Below, in pieces: positions 7,083 through 15,043 of a stretch of 46,070 nucleotides of DNA; within the stretch, counting starts at the first letter, position 1, and every line of letters begins with the position of its first letter. The stretch is taken from assembly GCA_937975725.1 (NCBI GenBank), contig CALJUL010000060.1, positions 1-46,070 on the forward strand. Reading direction: 5' to 3'. The stretch comes from an uncultured Pseudoxanthomonas sp. (lineage in GTDB: Bacteria > Pseudomonadota > Gammaproteobacteria > Xanthomonadales > Xanthomonadaceae). The notes below the pieces were generated by a model. That model was not told the DNA's origin and ran no database searches. It saw nothing but the letters and a program-made list of their open reading frames with translations. A program made the translations under genes and the position numbers.

Positions 7083-7745
7083 TCACCGCGCACATCCCGG
7101 ATACCCGGGGATGTTCCTGCCCAGCACGATGTCGCGGTGCGCCTGCCATTCGCCCTCTGCTTGCACCGGGGTCACGATCCCCGTGCCGCCGCGTCCCTTG
7201 TCCGCCTTGCGCGCGGCCTCGGGGGTCAGGTGTGGGTCGTCGCGGAACAGCACGTCGTCGATGTAGTACAGCGCGCAGCCGCTTTCGATGACGTACAGGT
7301 GGATGTGCTGCGGCAGAGTGCTGCCGGGGTAGCTGCCGGGGCGGATGGTCAGGAAGGTGTACATGCCGTCCGCATCGCTGCTGGCCCATGCGCGCAGCCT
7401 GCCGTGTTGCCTGACGCCCGGGCCGCCCGATCCTTCGCCCGGATACACGCCCTGCCGGTTGGTCTGGTGCGCGTACACGATCACGCCGCGGCGCGGTCGT
7501 CCCTGCGCGTCGGTCACCCGTCCGGTCAGGCGCAGGCGTTCGCCGGGCTCGGCCTCGGGCGCGAGCCGGGCCACGGACGGCGGATCGGCGGGCAGGCCGA
7601 TCAGGGGCACGTCGCAGTCTTCGCACGGCAGTCCGACGACCGGCGTGGCGGCATCGGACGGCATGCATGCGGCAAGCAGCAGCAAGGCCACAGCGCGCGC
7701 GAAACCGGCGGTGCGGACCAAGGTCGGGGGCATGGGGTGGTGCAT
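7083..7745 (-). CDS. Intradiol ring-cleavage dioxygenase-like lipoprotein
   Basis: A 220-residue protein of the protocatechuate 3,4-dioxygenase/catechol 1,2-dioxygenase fold family. All four expected Fe(III) ligands can be picked out: Tyr in QTNRQGVYPG, Tyr in RPGSYPG, and the two His of PQHIHLYV. An N-terminal hydrophobic stretch ends in LLLLAAC (Cys 27), a lipobox, so the protein is probably a lipoprotein outside the cytoplasm, unlike catabolic dioxygenases. Extracytoplasmic members of the family exist, and their substrates are generally unknown. No other aromatic-degradation gene is nearby. It is divergent from an ECF sigma gene, and the 126-base gap between them holds two GTTAAC palindromes. 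An internal ATG (residue 5) is an alternative start. Confidence 0.82.
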   Translation of the reverse strand: MHHPMPPTLVRTAGFARAVALLLLAACMPSDAATPVVGLPCEDCDVPLIGLPADPPSVARLAPEAEPGERLRLTGRVTDAQGRPRRGVIVYAHQTNRQGVYPGEGSGGPGVRQHGRLRAWASSDADGMYTFLTIRPGSYPGSTLPQHIHLYVIESGCALYYIDDVLFRDDPHLTPEAARKADKGRGGTGIVTPVQAEGEWQAHRDIVLGRNIPGYPGCAR

Positions 7746-7795
7746 GGGCGATCTCCGGAAGGGGCCTGGAGCAAGAGCGCGCCCGGCGGTGCGGC

Positions 7796-7819
7796 GTTAA
7801 CCGCCGCCGGCGTGTTAAC
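7796..7819. promoter_or_regulatory. Two GTTAAC palindromes in a divergent promoter region
   Basis: GTTAAC occurs at 7796-7801 and 7814-7819, 18 bases apart. The second is the centre of the 10-base palindrome GTGTTAACAC; the first lies in CGGCGTTAACCGCCG. Both copies are preceded by GGCG. They sit between the dioxygenase-like gene and the ECF sigma gene and are plausible operators or parts of a divergent promoter. Confidence 0.4.
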
Positions 7820-7871
7820 ACTTCCGCCTTCTCTACCCTCTACCTCCAGGCCACTCCGGACTCCATGGGCC

Positions 7872-8435
7872 ATGAAGGCCACGACCGATCCCTTCGACAT
7901 CGCCAGGCAGGTGCAGGAAGCGCGACGGGGGTCGCAGGCGGCCTTCGCCTGGCTGTACCGCAGCTTCGCGCCGCTGGTGCACGCCATCCATCTGGGCATG
8001 GCGTCGCGCGCGCGGGCGGAGGAACTGACGCAGGAGACCTTCGCCATCGCGTTCGACCGGCTGGCGCAGTTGCGCGAACCCGCGCGCTTCGGCCCGTGGA
8101 TCGCGATGATCGCGCGCAGGACCCGGCTGGCGTCCGTCGCCGAGGAACTGGAACTCGCCGACGCCGACGATCCCGCCTGGCCGGGCGCGGGCCCCGAATC
8201 GGCGGCGCAGGCCGGCGAAGCGCTGCGCGCCATCCGCGACCTGCCCGAGGCCTACCGCGAGACCTTGATCCTGCGCCTGGTCGAGGGCCTGAGCGGCCCG
8301 GAAATCGCGGCCCTGACCGGACTGACGCCGCAGTCGGTTCGCGTGAACCTTCATCGCGGCATGACCCGGCTGCGCTGCGCGCTGGGAATCGCCACGCAGC
8401 AAGAAGAGGAAAAAAGCGATGACCGGGAAACCTGA
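7872..8435 (+). CDS. ECF-type RNA polymerase sigma factor
   Basis: A 187-residue sigma-70 family protein. Region 2 is about residues 21-88 (AFAWLYRSFAPLVHAIHLG, then RAEELTQETFAIAFDRL) and region 4 about 115-170 (LPEAYRETLILRLVEGLSGPEIAALTGLTPQSVRVNLHRGMTRLR), the typical pair for extracytoplasmic-function sigma factors. The ATG at 7872 is chosen because region 2 follows directly; the open frame continues upstream through the antisense of the dioxygenase-like gene and should be ignored. The ribosome-binding site is weak. Its 3' end overlaps the FecR-like gene by 17 bases, so sigma factor and probable antisigma factor are coupled. No TonB receptor lies beside it. Confidence 0.9.
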   Translation: MKATTDPFDIARQVQEARRGSQAAFAWLYRSFAPLVHAIHLGMASRARAEELTQETFAIAFDRLAQLREPARFGPWIAMIARRTRLASVAEELELADADDPAWPGAGPESAAQAGEALRAIRDLPEAYRETLILRLVEGLSGPEIAALTGLTPQSVRVNLHRGMTRLRCALGIATQQEEEKSDDRET

Positions 8436-9420
8436 TCCGCTGTGGGACCCCGACCTGCCCGGCGACGAGGCGCTGGAACGCTTGGAATCACTACTGGGCG
8501 GTTATCGGCACGTGCCGCGGCCCGGCCTCGCCTGGCCGGTACCGCGCGCTTTCGTTCACGGCAGGCGCAGGCGTCGCGTCCTGTTGGCTACCGCCGCCGT
8601 GCTCGCGGCGTGCATGGTCGGCGTCGCGGCCTGGGTGCCGTGGCGCCTGCAATGGAGCGAAAGCAGGCAGTGGGCGATCGAAGCCGGTGCCCGGCCCGGC
8701 CCGGAGTCCTTGCGCGCCGGCAGTACGCTGGCGACTTCAGCAAACCAGTCGGCCACGATCCGGGTGGCACGCATCGGCCGCATGGAGGTGATGCCGGGGA
8801 CGCGGATCCGGCTGCTGGACACGCGCTCCGGGCATCATCGCCTCGAACTGCTGGAAGGGCGCGTGCGTGCGCGCATCTGGGCGCCGCCCGGCTATTTCGG
8901 CATCGCGACGGGCGCCAGCGAAACCGTGGACCTGGGCTGCGAATTCGAGATGAGCCGCGATCCGCAGGGCAAGGGAACGCTCCACGTCACCAGCGGCTGG
9001 GTCATACACCGCGTGAAAGGCCAGGAAACGCTGGTGCCCGCTGGAACCCGCCTCGACTTCGACGAGGTGCGCAGCGGCATTCCGCTCGCCACCACGGCAA
9101 GCGCCGGTTTCCGCGCCGCCGTCGAACGCCTGGACCTGGCAATGTCGCAAGGCGCGCGCGCGCCCGATATCGAGGAGACCGTCGCGCGCGAAGCGAGGGC
9201 GTCGGACAGGTTCACCCTGCTCACCCTGCTCACCCGCTACCCCGCACTCGCGTCCGGCCCGCTCTATCCCCGCCTGGCCGCGATGTTCGATGAAGCGCCC
9301 GACGCCCGGCACCGCGAGGCGTGGCAGCACGGCAGCGTGCATGCCATGAACCTGTGGTGGGAGCGGATTCCGCGCCCGCCCAAGGCATGGTGGCTCAACT
9401 GGCGCGATGCCATCGGCTGA
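8419..9420 (+). CDS. FecR-domain membrane protein, probable regulator of the adjacent sigma factor
   Basis: A 333-residue protein with a cytoplasmic N-terminus of about 50 residues, one membrane helix (about 53-75, after a run of Arg) and a periplasmic part. The segment about 90-210 resembles the FecR domain (LRAGSTLAT, MPGTRIRLLD, LELLEGRVRARI, TLHVTSGWVIHR). FecR-type proteins hold ECF sigma factors inactive or relay a signal to them. The C-terminal 120 residues are helical and of unknown role. AAGAGGAAAAAAGCG precedes the ATG, and the gene overlaps the sigma gene by 17 bases. The N-terminus lacks a clear zinc-binding antisigma motif, so the mode of sigma binding is uncertain. Confidence 0.82.
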   Translation: MTGKPDPLWDPDLPGDEALERLESLLGGYRHVPRPGLAWPVPRAFVHGRRRRRVLLATAAVLAACMVGVAAWVPWRLQWSESRQWAIEAGARPGPESLRAGSTLATSANQSATIRVARIGRMEVMPGTRIRLLDTRSGHHRLELLEGRVRARIWAPPGYFGIATGASETVDLGCEFEMSRDPQGKGTLHVTSGWVIHRVKGQETLVPAGTRLDFDEVRSGIPLATTASAGFRAAVERLDLAMSQGARAPDIEETVAREARASDRFTLLTLLTRYPALASGPLYPRLAAMFDEAPDARHREAWQHGSVHAMNLWWERIPRPPKAWWLNWRDAIG

Positions 9421-9496
9421 GTGCGGCCCGATGCCGTTCCCGGCCGGGAGGCTGCTGGCCATCCCGGCTGGCGTAGTACGCCATCCATCCACGCAC

Positions 9497-9525
9497 CATG
9501 CGCCATGCGCCATGCGTCATGCACC
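9497..9525. repeat. Short tandem repeat of CATGCGC
   Basis: The heptamer CATGCGC is repeated with decay (CATGCGC, CATGCGC, CATGCGT, CATGCAC) in the 242-base gap before the pirin gene. It is probably simple slippage. No gene is seen in the rest of this gap. Confidence 0.6.
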
Positions 9526-9662
9526 AATACGCATGGGGCGCGCCCGGAGCGCCGCGTTCCCGTCACCTTCTCCACGCGCGGATGCAACAAACCGTTTCCG
9601 CATCGCCGCGCGCCGCCGCGGGCATGCCGTGCGATGCTGCGCCCACTTCACGGAGGCCCGCC

Positions 9663-10526
9663 ATGACCACGCTCATCCCTCCCCGCGAACACGACCTGGG
9701 CGGCGGCTTCGTCGTGCGCCGCGCGGTGCCCACCCTGCAGGCGCGCAGCGTCGGGCCGTTCGTGTTCGTCGACCACATGGGGCCGGCGGTGTTCGAGCCG
9801 GGCCGCGGCATCGACGTGCGCCCGCACCCGCACATCGGGCTGGCCACGGTGACCTTCCTGTGGGCCGGCGCGATCCATCACCGCGACACGCTGGGCTCGG
9901 AGCAAGTCATCACTCCGGGCGACGTCAACTGGATGACCGCCGGCCGCGGCATCGCGCATTCCGAGCGCACGCCCATGGACGTGCGCGGCGGGCGCCACGA
10001 CGTGCACGGCATGCAGACCTGGGTGGCCTTACCCAGGTCCGCCGAGGAAGTGGCGCCGGAGTTCCACCACCACGCCGCCGCCAGCCTGCCGGAGCTGCGC
10101 CTCGGCGGCGCGCGCCTGCGCGTGATCGCCGGCGAAGCCTGGGGCGAAGCATCGCCGGTCAAGGTGTTCAGCGGCACCTTCAACGTGGCCGTGGACCTGG
10201 CGGCGGAGGCGGAACTGGAGGTGGAGGCCGCGCATGCGGAACGCGCGCTCTACGTGCTGGAAGGCGACGTGCAGGTGGACGGCGCCGACGTGCCGGCCCG
10301 GCACCTGCTGGTGTTCGACCGCGGCAGCCGGCCGCGGCTGCGCGCCAGGACGCCGGTGAAGGCCATGCTGCTGGGCGGCGAACCGCTGGATGCGCTGCGC
10401 CACCTGTGGTGGAACTTCGTGTCCAGTTCCAAGGAACGCATCGAGCAAGCCAAGCAGGATTGGCGCGAAGGCCGCTTCGGCCGCATCCCCGGCGAGACCG
10501 AGTTCATCCCGCTGCCGGAGCACTGA
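9663..10526 (+). CDS. Pirin family protein
   Basis: A 287-residue bicupin of the pirin/YhhW type. The N-terminal cupin carries the metal-binding pattern PHPHIGLATVTFLWAG (His 57 and 59 region) with TAGRGIAHSE (His and Glu) as the second motif, and FVFVDHMGP is a typical opening. Bacterial pirins bind Fe or another metal; some have quercetinase activity and others modulate enzymes, so substrate and role are unknown. The ATG at 9663 has GGAGG ten bases upstream and is preferred over an earlier in-frame start at 9498. A second, clearly different pirin is encoded at 12325-13185 on the other strand. Confidence 0.92.
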   Translation: MTTLIPPREHDLGGGFVVRRAVPTLQARSVGPFVFVDHMGPAVFEPGRGIDVRPHPHIGLATVTFLWAGAIHHRDTLGSEQVITPGDVNWMTAGRGIAHSERTPMDVRGGRHDVHGMQTWVALPRSAEEVAPEFHHHAAASLPELRLGGARLRVIAGEAWGEASPVKVFSGTFNVAVDLAAEAELEVEAAHAERALYVLEGDVQVDGADVPARHLLVFDRGSRPRLRARTPVKAMLLGGEPLDALRHLWWNFVSSSKERIEQAKQDWREGRFGRIPGETEFIPLPEH

Positions 10527-10635
10527 CCGCGGGCGCCGATGCCGCTGGACGGTCCCGCCCCGGCCGGACGGAAGGCGCGCCGGGATAACGCAATGCAAAC
10601 ACCTGCCGCCCCGGTGTTCGGCTATCGTCCGCCCA

Positions 10636-10649
10636 CCGTCATGTGACGG
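10636..10649. promoter_or_regulatory. Palindrome CCGTCATGTGACGG upstream of aquaporin
   Basis: A 14-base near-perfect palindrome with arms CCGTCA and TGACGG lies 28 bases before the aquaporin start. A second inverted pair, AACACC/GGTGTT, occurs about 40 bases further upstream. Either could be an operator. No factor is assigned. Confidence 0.35.
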
Positions 10650-10677
10650 CGTTCGCAGAATCGAGAAAGGGGGTTCC

Positions 10678-11400
10678 ATGAGTCTGGCAAGGAAACTGAC
10701 GGCCGAGTTCCTCGGCACGTTCTGGCTGGTGCTGGGAGGCTGCGGCAGCGCGGTGCTGGCGGCGAAGTTCGGCGGCGACGGCAATCCGCTGGGCATCGGC
10801 CTGCTGGGCGTGGCGCTGGCCTTCGGCCTGACCGTGCTGACCGGCGCGTACGCGTTCGGGCACATCTCCGGCGCCCACTTCAACCCGGCGGTCAGCGTGG
10901 GCCTGTGGGCCGGCGGCCGCTTCCCGCTGAAGGACCTGGTGCCGTACATCGTGTCGCAGGTGCTGGGCGCCATCGCCGCGGGCTTCATCCTGCTGCAGAT
11001 CGCGCAAGGCAACGCCGACTTCCTGCGCGATCCGAACGCCGCCGGCGTCTTCGCCAGCAACGGCTACGGCGCCATGTCGCCCGGCGGCTACACGGTGGCC
11101 GCGGCGTTCCTGACCGAGGTGGTGCTGACCGCGTTCTTCCTGGTCGTGATCATGGGCGCCACCCACGGCCGCGCGCCGGCCGGCTTCGCGCCGATCGCCA
11201 TCGGCCTGGCGCTGACCCTGATCCACCTGATCAGCATCCCGGTCACCAATACCTCGGTGAATCCGGCCCGCTCCACCGGCGTGGCGCTGTTCGCCGGCCC
11301 GGCCGCGCTCGGCCAACTGTGGCTGTTCTGGCTGGCGCCGATCCTCGGCGGCCTCATCGGCGGCATGCTCTACGGCTGGCTGGGCCGCGACCGCGCCTGA
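10678..11400 (+). CDS. aqpZ: Aquaporin Z
   Basis: A 240-residue six-helix channel of the MIP family. The two half-helix signatures are present, HFNPAVS (about 68-74) in the first half and NPARS (about 196-200) in the second, with GxxxG-rich helices between. The Arg following the second NPA and a His in helix 5 (ALTLIHLISIPV) fit a water-selective aquaporin rather than a glycerol facilitator. The start at 10678 follows AGAAAGGGGG. It is a single-gene unit followed by a GC-rich hairpin and a good terminator. The product should sit in the inner membrane and carry water during osmotic change. Confidence 0.95.
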   Translation: MSLARKLTAEFLGTFWLVLGGCGSAVLAAKFGGDGNPLGIGLLGVALAFGLTVLTGAYAFGHISGAHFNPAVSVGLWAGGRFPLKDLVPYIVSQVLGAIAAGFILLQIAQGNADFLRDPNAAGVFASNGYGAMSPGGYTVAAAFLTEVVLTAFFLVVIMGATHGRAPAGFAPIAIGLALTLIHLISIPVTNTSVNPARSTGVALFAGPAALGQLWLFWLAPILGGLIGGMLYGWLGRDRA

Positions 11401-11409
11401 GCCACCCCT

Positions 11410-11485
11410 GCGGCCCGGCGCTGCCCGGGCCGCAACGTGACCGGTTTCGCCATTGCGCGCCCGCATCCCGCGGGCGCGTTGTTTT
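11410..11485 (+). terminator. Terminator region of aqpZ
   Basis: Two stems follow the aquaporin stop. GCGGCCCGG (11410-11418) pairs with CCGGGCCGC (11425-11433) but has no U-run. CGCGCCCGC (11456-11464) pairs with GCGGGCGCG (11470-11478) around ATCCC and is followed by TTGTTTT, a classic rho-independent terminator. Confidence 0.75.
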
Positions 11486-11654
11486 GCGCCGCAGCATGGG
11501 CTATGGTCGGGACGCCTGCCGGCGGGAGACCGGCAGCCGGCGCCGCGGAACACCAGGGGAACGCAGGCCGGGCCAGAGGGCCCGACGCCGCCATCCGGTT
11601 TCCGCACGAAGCGACCGCCCGCCCGCCGTGGCGGCCTTGCCTTGGGGAACCCGA

Positions 11655-12119
11655 ATGAAGAAGACCTTGTCCGCGTTCTGCCTGTCGCTCCTGTCCGTGC
11701 CCGGCTGGGCGCAGCAGGCACCACCGCCCTGCCCCACTCTGCCCGGCAATACCGAGCTGCGCTGGGAACAGCGCGCCGATGTCGGCTTCATCACCTGCCG
11801 GGCGGTGTCGCCCGACGGCCGCCCGGTGCTCAACGTCATGCTGACCTCGCGCGACCCGAAGATCCGCCTGCAACGCGCGCTGCGCGCCGAGGAAAGCACC
11901 TTCTCCGGCGAGAAGATGTACTGGTACCGGCTGGACCTGGGCGGCCGCGAAGTCCCGGGCATGGAGTCGCGCCGCATCAGCGTGGTGGAACTGGACGACG
12001 ATCTCTACGCCCAGGTGTGGATCAACGCCGACTCGCAGCAGGAACTGGCCACGCTGATCGGGCTGGCGCAGCAACTGGACGCCAGCGCGACCAGCGCACC
12101 GTTGTCGGCGGGGCGCTGA
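11655..12119 (+). CDS. Small secreted protein of unknown function
   Basis: A 154-residue protein with a clear Sec signal peptide (MKKTLSAFCLSLLSVPGWAQQ, cleavage likely after GWA). The mature part has two Cys (PPPCPTLPG and GFITCRA) about 25 residues apart that could form a disulphide, and otherwise resembles small periplasmic proteins without a named domain. The ATG has GGGGAA upstream. It stands alone between the aqpZ terminator and a convergent pirin gene. No function is assigned. Confidence 0.75.
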   Translation: MKKTLSAFCLSLLSVPGWAQQAPPPCPTLPGNTELRWEQRADVGFITCRAVSPDGRPVLNVMLTSRDPKIRLQRALRAEESTFSGEKMYWYRLDLGGREVPGMESRRISVVELDDDLYAQVWINADSQQELATLIGLAQQLDASATSAPLSAGR

Positions 12120-12324
12120 GCGCGGTCGACAGCGACGCGCTGTTTCCTGTCCGCCGGCGCGGCCTTCCATCTCCTGCCAAGGCCCGCAGGTCGAACGCAT
12201 CCATCGACCGACACCGCTTGCCCTGCACGTCGCGCGCGCGTAACGACGGCATTCCTTGCACACACATTCCCACCGCATGAAGCATACGCGGCGGGACAGC
12301 ACGGGCGCCGCGAACGCAGGCGGC

Positions 12325-13185
12325 CTAGAAGCGGCCTTCCTGGAAATCCACGAACGCCTGCATGAGCTCCTGCTTCGTGTTCATCACGAACGGACCGTAG
12401 CGCATCACCGGCTCGCGCAGCGGCGGGCCCGCCACCAGGATCAACCGGGCCGGGCGACTGCCGGCGCGCAGTTGCAGCCGTTCGCCGCCGCCCAGCACGC
12501 CCATCTCGTGCGTTTCCAGCGCACGCGCCTGCTCGTCTTCGCCGACCGTCAGCGCGCCTTCGAACACGTAAGCGAAGGCGTTGTGGCCGGCGGGCAGCAG
12601 GTATTCCCAGCCCGTGCCCGGTTGCAGGGCGATGTCCAGGTAGACCGGATCGGTGGCCGGCTGCGAGATCGGGCCGCGCACGTCGCCGACGGCGCCAGCG
12701 ACGACCTTCACTTCCACGCCCCTGGCTGGATGCGCCACCGGGATGTCGGCCGGCGGGAATTCCTGGTACTTGGGCGCGGTCATCTTGTCGCGCGCGGGCA
12801 GGTTTACCCAGAGTTGGAAGCCGCGCATGCGGCCGGACTCCTGCTCCGGCATCTCCGAATGCACCAGCCCTCGGCCGGCGGTCATCCACTGCACCGCGCC
12901 CGGCGTCAGCAGGCCCTCGTTGCCGTGGTTGTCGCGGTGGCGCATGCGCCCGTCCAGCATGTAGGTGACCGTCTCGAAGCCGCGGTGCGGGTGCTCGGGA
13001 AAGCCGGCGATGTAGTCCTCGGCCTTGTCGGTGCCGAACTCGTCCAGCAGCAGGAACGGGTCCAGGTCCGGCAGGTCGGGGCCGCCGATCACGCGCGTCA
13101 GCTTGACGCCCGCGCCGTCGGACGTAGGGCGCCCGCGCACGATGCGCGCGACGAAGGTGGGAGTGGTATCGGTCAGGGTGCCCAT
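12325..13185 (-). CDS. Pirin family protein (second copy, different subgroup)
   Basis: A 286-residue bicupin. The metal motif HPHRGFETVTYMLDG (His around 64-66) and TAGRGLVHSEMPEQESGRMRGFQLWVNLPARDKM are diagnostic of pirin, and the C-terminal AFVDFQEGRF resembles the family's end. It is closer to the classical pirin/YhaK-like group than the pirin at 9663; the two share the fold and TAGRG..HSE but little else by eye, so they are old paralogues. The ATG at 13185 has GGAGG upstream and replaces a longer frame opening at 13212. A compound inverted repeat follows upstream of it. Confidence 0.92.
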   Translation of the reverse strand: MGTLTDTTPTFVARIVRGRPTSDGAGVKLTRVIGGPDLPDLDPFLLLDEFGTDKAEDYIAGFPEHPHRGFETVTYMLDGRMRHRDNHGNEGLLTPGAVQWMTAGRGLVHSEMPEQESGRMRGFQLWVNLPARDKMTAPKYQEFPPADIPVAHPARGVEVKVVAGAVGDVRGPISQPATDPVYLDIALQPGTGWEYLLPAGHNAFAYVFEGALTVGEDEQARALETHEMGVLGGGERLQLRAGSRPARLILVAGPPLREPVMRYGPFVMNTKQELMQAFVDFQEGRF

Positions 13186-13287
13186 GGTGCCTCCAGTTCG
13201 GATGCTCGACAAGATGGCACCCGCCTTCCCGCTTCGGAACCGCGGCCGCCGTAACCGTCCGTTCCATCCATGGCGCGCCCCCCATCC

Positions 13288-13448
13288 GTAGGAGGGGTTT
13301 CAGCCCGACCCGCGGGAACGAAAAACATTCGCCGCGGATGACACGGATTTGAACGGACAAGCCTTGTCGCTTTATCCGCGCAATCCGCACCAATCCGTGG
13401 CTGAAAGGTTTTCCCGTTCCCGCGGGTCGGGGCTGAAGCCTCTCCTAC
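13288..13448. repeat. Compound intergenic inverted repeat, about 160 bp
   Basis: The outer arms 13288-13321 and 13414-13448 are near-exact reverse complements, each containing GGGGTTTCAGCCC- or CCCGCGGGAACG-type cores. Nested inside are inverted pairs CGCGGAT/ATCCGCG and CACGGATT/AATCCGTG. The inner part belongs to the same family as the repeat at the right end of the window and the outer to the GTAGGAG family. It fills the gap between the second pirin and the Sad gene. Confidence 0.75.
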
Positions 13449-13454
13449 ACAGGT

Positions 13455-14819
13455 TCAGGCGATGTAGACGGACTTGATGTTCATGAACTCGTGGATGCCG
13501 TGCTCGGCCAGTTCGCGGCCGAAGCCGGAGCGCTTGGTGCCGCCGAACGGCAGGCGCACGTCGCTGCGCACGATGGCGTTGACGAAGGCCGCGCCGACCT
13601 GCAACCGCTGCGCGATCCGGTCGCCACGCTCCGCGTCGCGCGTCCACACGCTGCCGCCCAGGCCGAACGTGGTGTCGTTGGCCACGCGCACGGCTTCGTC
13701 CTCGTCCTTCACCCGCAGGATGCTGGCGACCGGGCCGAACAGTTCTTCCTCGTAGGCCGGCATGCCGGGCGCCACCGCGTCCAGGATCGACGCCGGGTAG
13801 CCGGCGTGGGTCGAGGCATCGGGCTCGCAGCCCAGCAGCACGTTCGCCCCGCGCGCGATGCTGGCCTGCACCTGCCGGTGCAGTTCGTCGCGCAGGTCCC
13901 GGCGCGCCATCGGTGCCAGCGTGGTCGCCTCGTCCTGCGGGTCGCCCAGCCGCAGCTTCGCCGCCGCGTCCACGAAGCGCTGCACGAATGCGTCGGCGAT
14001 CCCTTCCAGCACGATGAAGCGCTTGGCCGCGATGCAGGTCTGCCCGGCGTTGCCGAAGCGCGAGGCCACGGCGCCGGCGACGGTCTTCTCCAGGTCGGCG
14101 TCGTCCAGCACCACGAAGGCGTCGCTGCCGCCCAGTTCCATCACCGTCTTCTTCAACTGGCCGCCGGCGTTGGCGGCCACCGAGCGCCCTGCCCGCTCGC
14201 TGCCGGTCAGCGTCACCGCCGCCACGCGCGGGTCGCGGATCACCTCCGCAGCCTGGTCGTTGTCGATGTGCAGCACGCCGAACACGCCTTCCGGCAGACC
14301 GGCCGCCTGCAGCACCTCGGCGATGAGGTCGGCGCAGCGCGGTACGTTGCTGGCGTGCTTGAGCGCGGCCACGTTGCCGGCCATCAAGGCCGGCGCGAGG
14401 AAGCGGAACACCTGCCAGACCGGGAAATTCCACGGCATCACCGCCAGCACGCAGCCGATGGGCTCGTAGCGCACATAGCTGCGCTGGCCGTCGGTGGCGA
14501 CGGGACGGTCGTGCAGGTAGTCGGCGGCGTGGTCAGCGTAGTAGTCGCAGGCGCCGGCACACTTGTCGACTTCGGCCAGGGCTTCCTTGCGCAGCTTGCC
14601 CATCTCCGCGGTCATGATGCGCTGGATGTCGTCGCGGCGGCGGCGCAACTCGGCGCCGATGGCGCGCAGCACCGTGCCCCGCTCCTGCAACGAGCGCCGC
14701 GCCCACGCCGGGAACGCCGCCTGCGCCGCAGCCAGCGTGGCGTCCACCTGCGCGGAAGTCATCAGTTCGTGGCGGTACTCGACCTGGCCAGTCGCGGGAT
14801 TGACGGTTTCGATGGTCAT
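13455..14819 (-). CDS. sad: NAD(P)-dependent succinate-semialdehyde dehydrogenase, Sad/YneI type
   Basis: A 454-residue aldehyde dehydrogenase closely resembling E. coli Sad (YneI). It oxidises succinate semialdehyde, the transamination product of GABA, to succinate. Visible features are MPWNFPVWQV, the cofactor-binding TLTGSERAG, the general base in MELGGSD, the catalytic Cys in GNAGQTCIAAKRF and the C-terminal FGGTKRSGFGREL. The start at 14819 gives the family's usual N-terminus. It lies on the same strand downstream of the polyamine uptake genes, where it would complete the putrescine-to-succinate route. A 224-base gap with a REP-like element separates it from potI, so it may have its own promoter. 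Confidence 0.9.
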   Translation of the reverse strand: MTIETVNPATGQVEYRHELMTSAQVDATLAAAQAAFPAWARRSLQERGTVLRAIGAELRRRRDDIQRIMTAEMGKLRKEALAEVDKCAGACDYYADHAADYLHDRPVATDGQRSYVRYEPIGCVLAVMPWNFPVWQVFRFLAPALMAGNVAALKHASNVPRCADLIAEVLQAAGLPEGVFGVLHIDNDQAAEVIRDPRVAAVTLTGSERAGRSVAANAGGQLKKTVMELGGSDAFVVLDDADLEKTVAGAVASRFGNAGQTCIAAKRFIVLEGIADAFVQRFVDAAAKLRLGDPQDEATTLAPMARRDLRDELHRQVQASIARGANVLLGCEPDASTHAGYPASILDAVAPGMPAYEEELFGPVASILRVKDEDEAVRVANDTTFGLGGSVWTRDAERGDRIAQRLQVGAAFVNAIVRSDVRLPFGGTKRSGFGRELAEHGIHEFMNIKSVYIA

Positions 14820-14934
14820 GGGGTGCGGTTCCGGAATGCGTCGGAAGATGGGGCGAGTGCGTCGGAGGATTCTGCGAGCGGCGACGTTACGGGGCCGTGG
14901 CGAAGCCGGCCCGGGACGGCATGCGGCCCGCCAT

Positions 14935-15013
14935 CGTCATCCCGGCGCAGGCCGGGCTCCCTTCCGCTTCTCCCCGCTTCGTTGCGAAAAGACCGCGCAA
15001 GAATCGAAGCGGG
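14935..15013. repeat. REP-like element and hairpin between sad and potI
   Basis: CGTCATCCCGGCGCAGGCCGGG near 14936 is a member of the CGTCATTCC-type repeat also seen near 26206 and 44101. Next to it CCCGCTTCG (14973-14981) pairs with CGAAGCGGG (15005-15013). The stem could end transcription of the pot operon, though no U-run follows on that strand. Confidence 0.5.
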
Positions 15014-15043
15014 CCGCGGTTTTCAGCCCTTGGCCCCGGCGCC

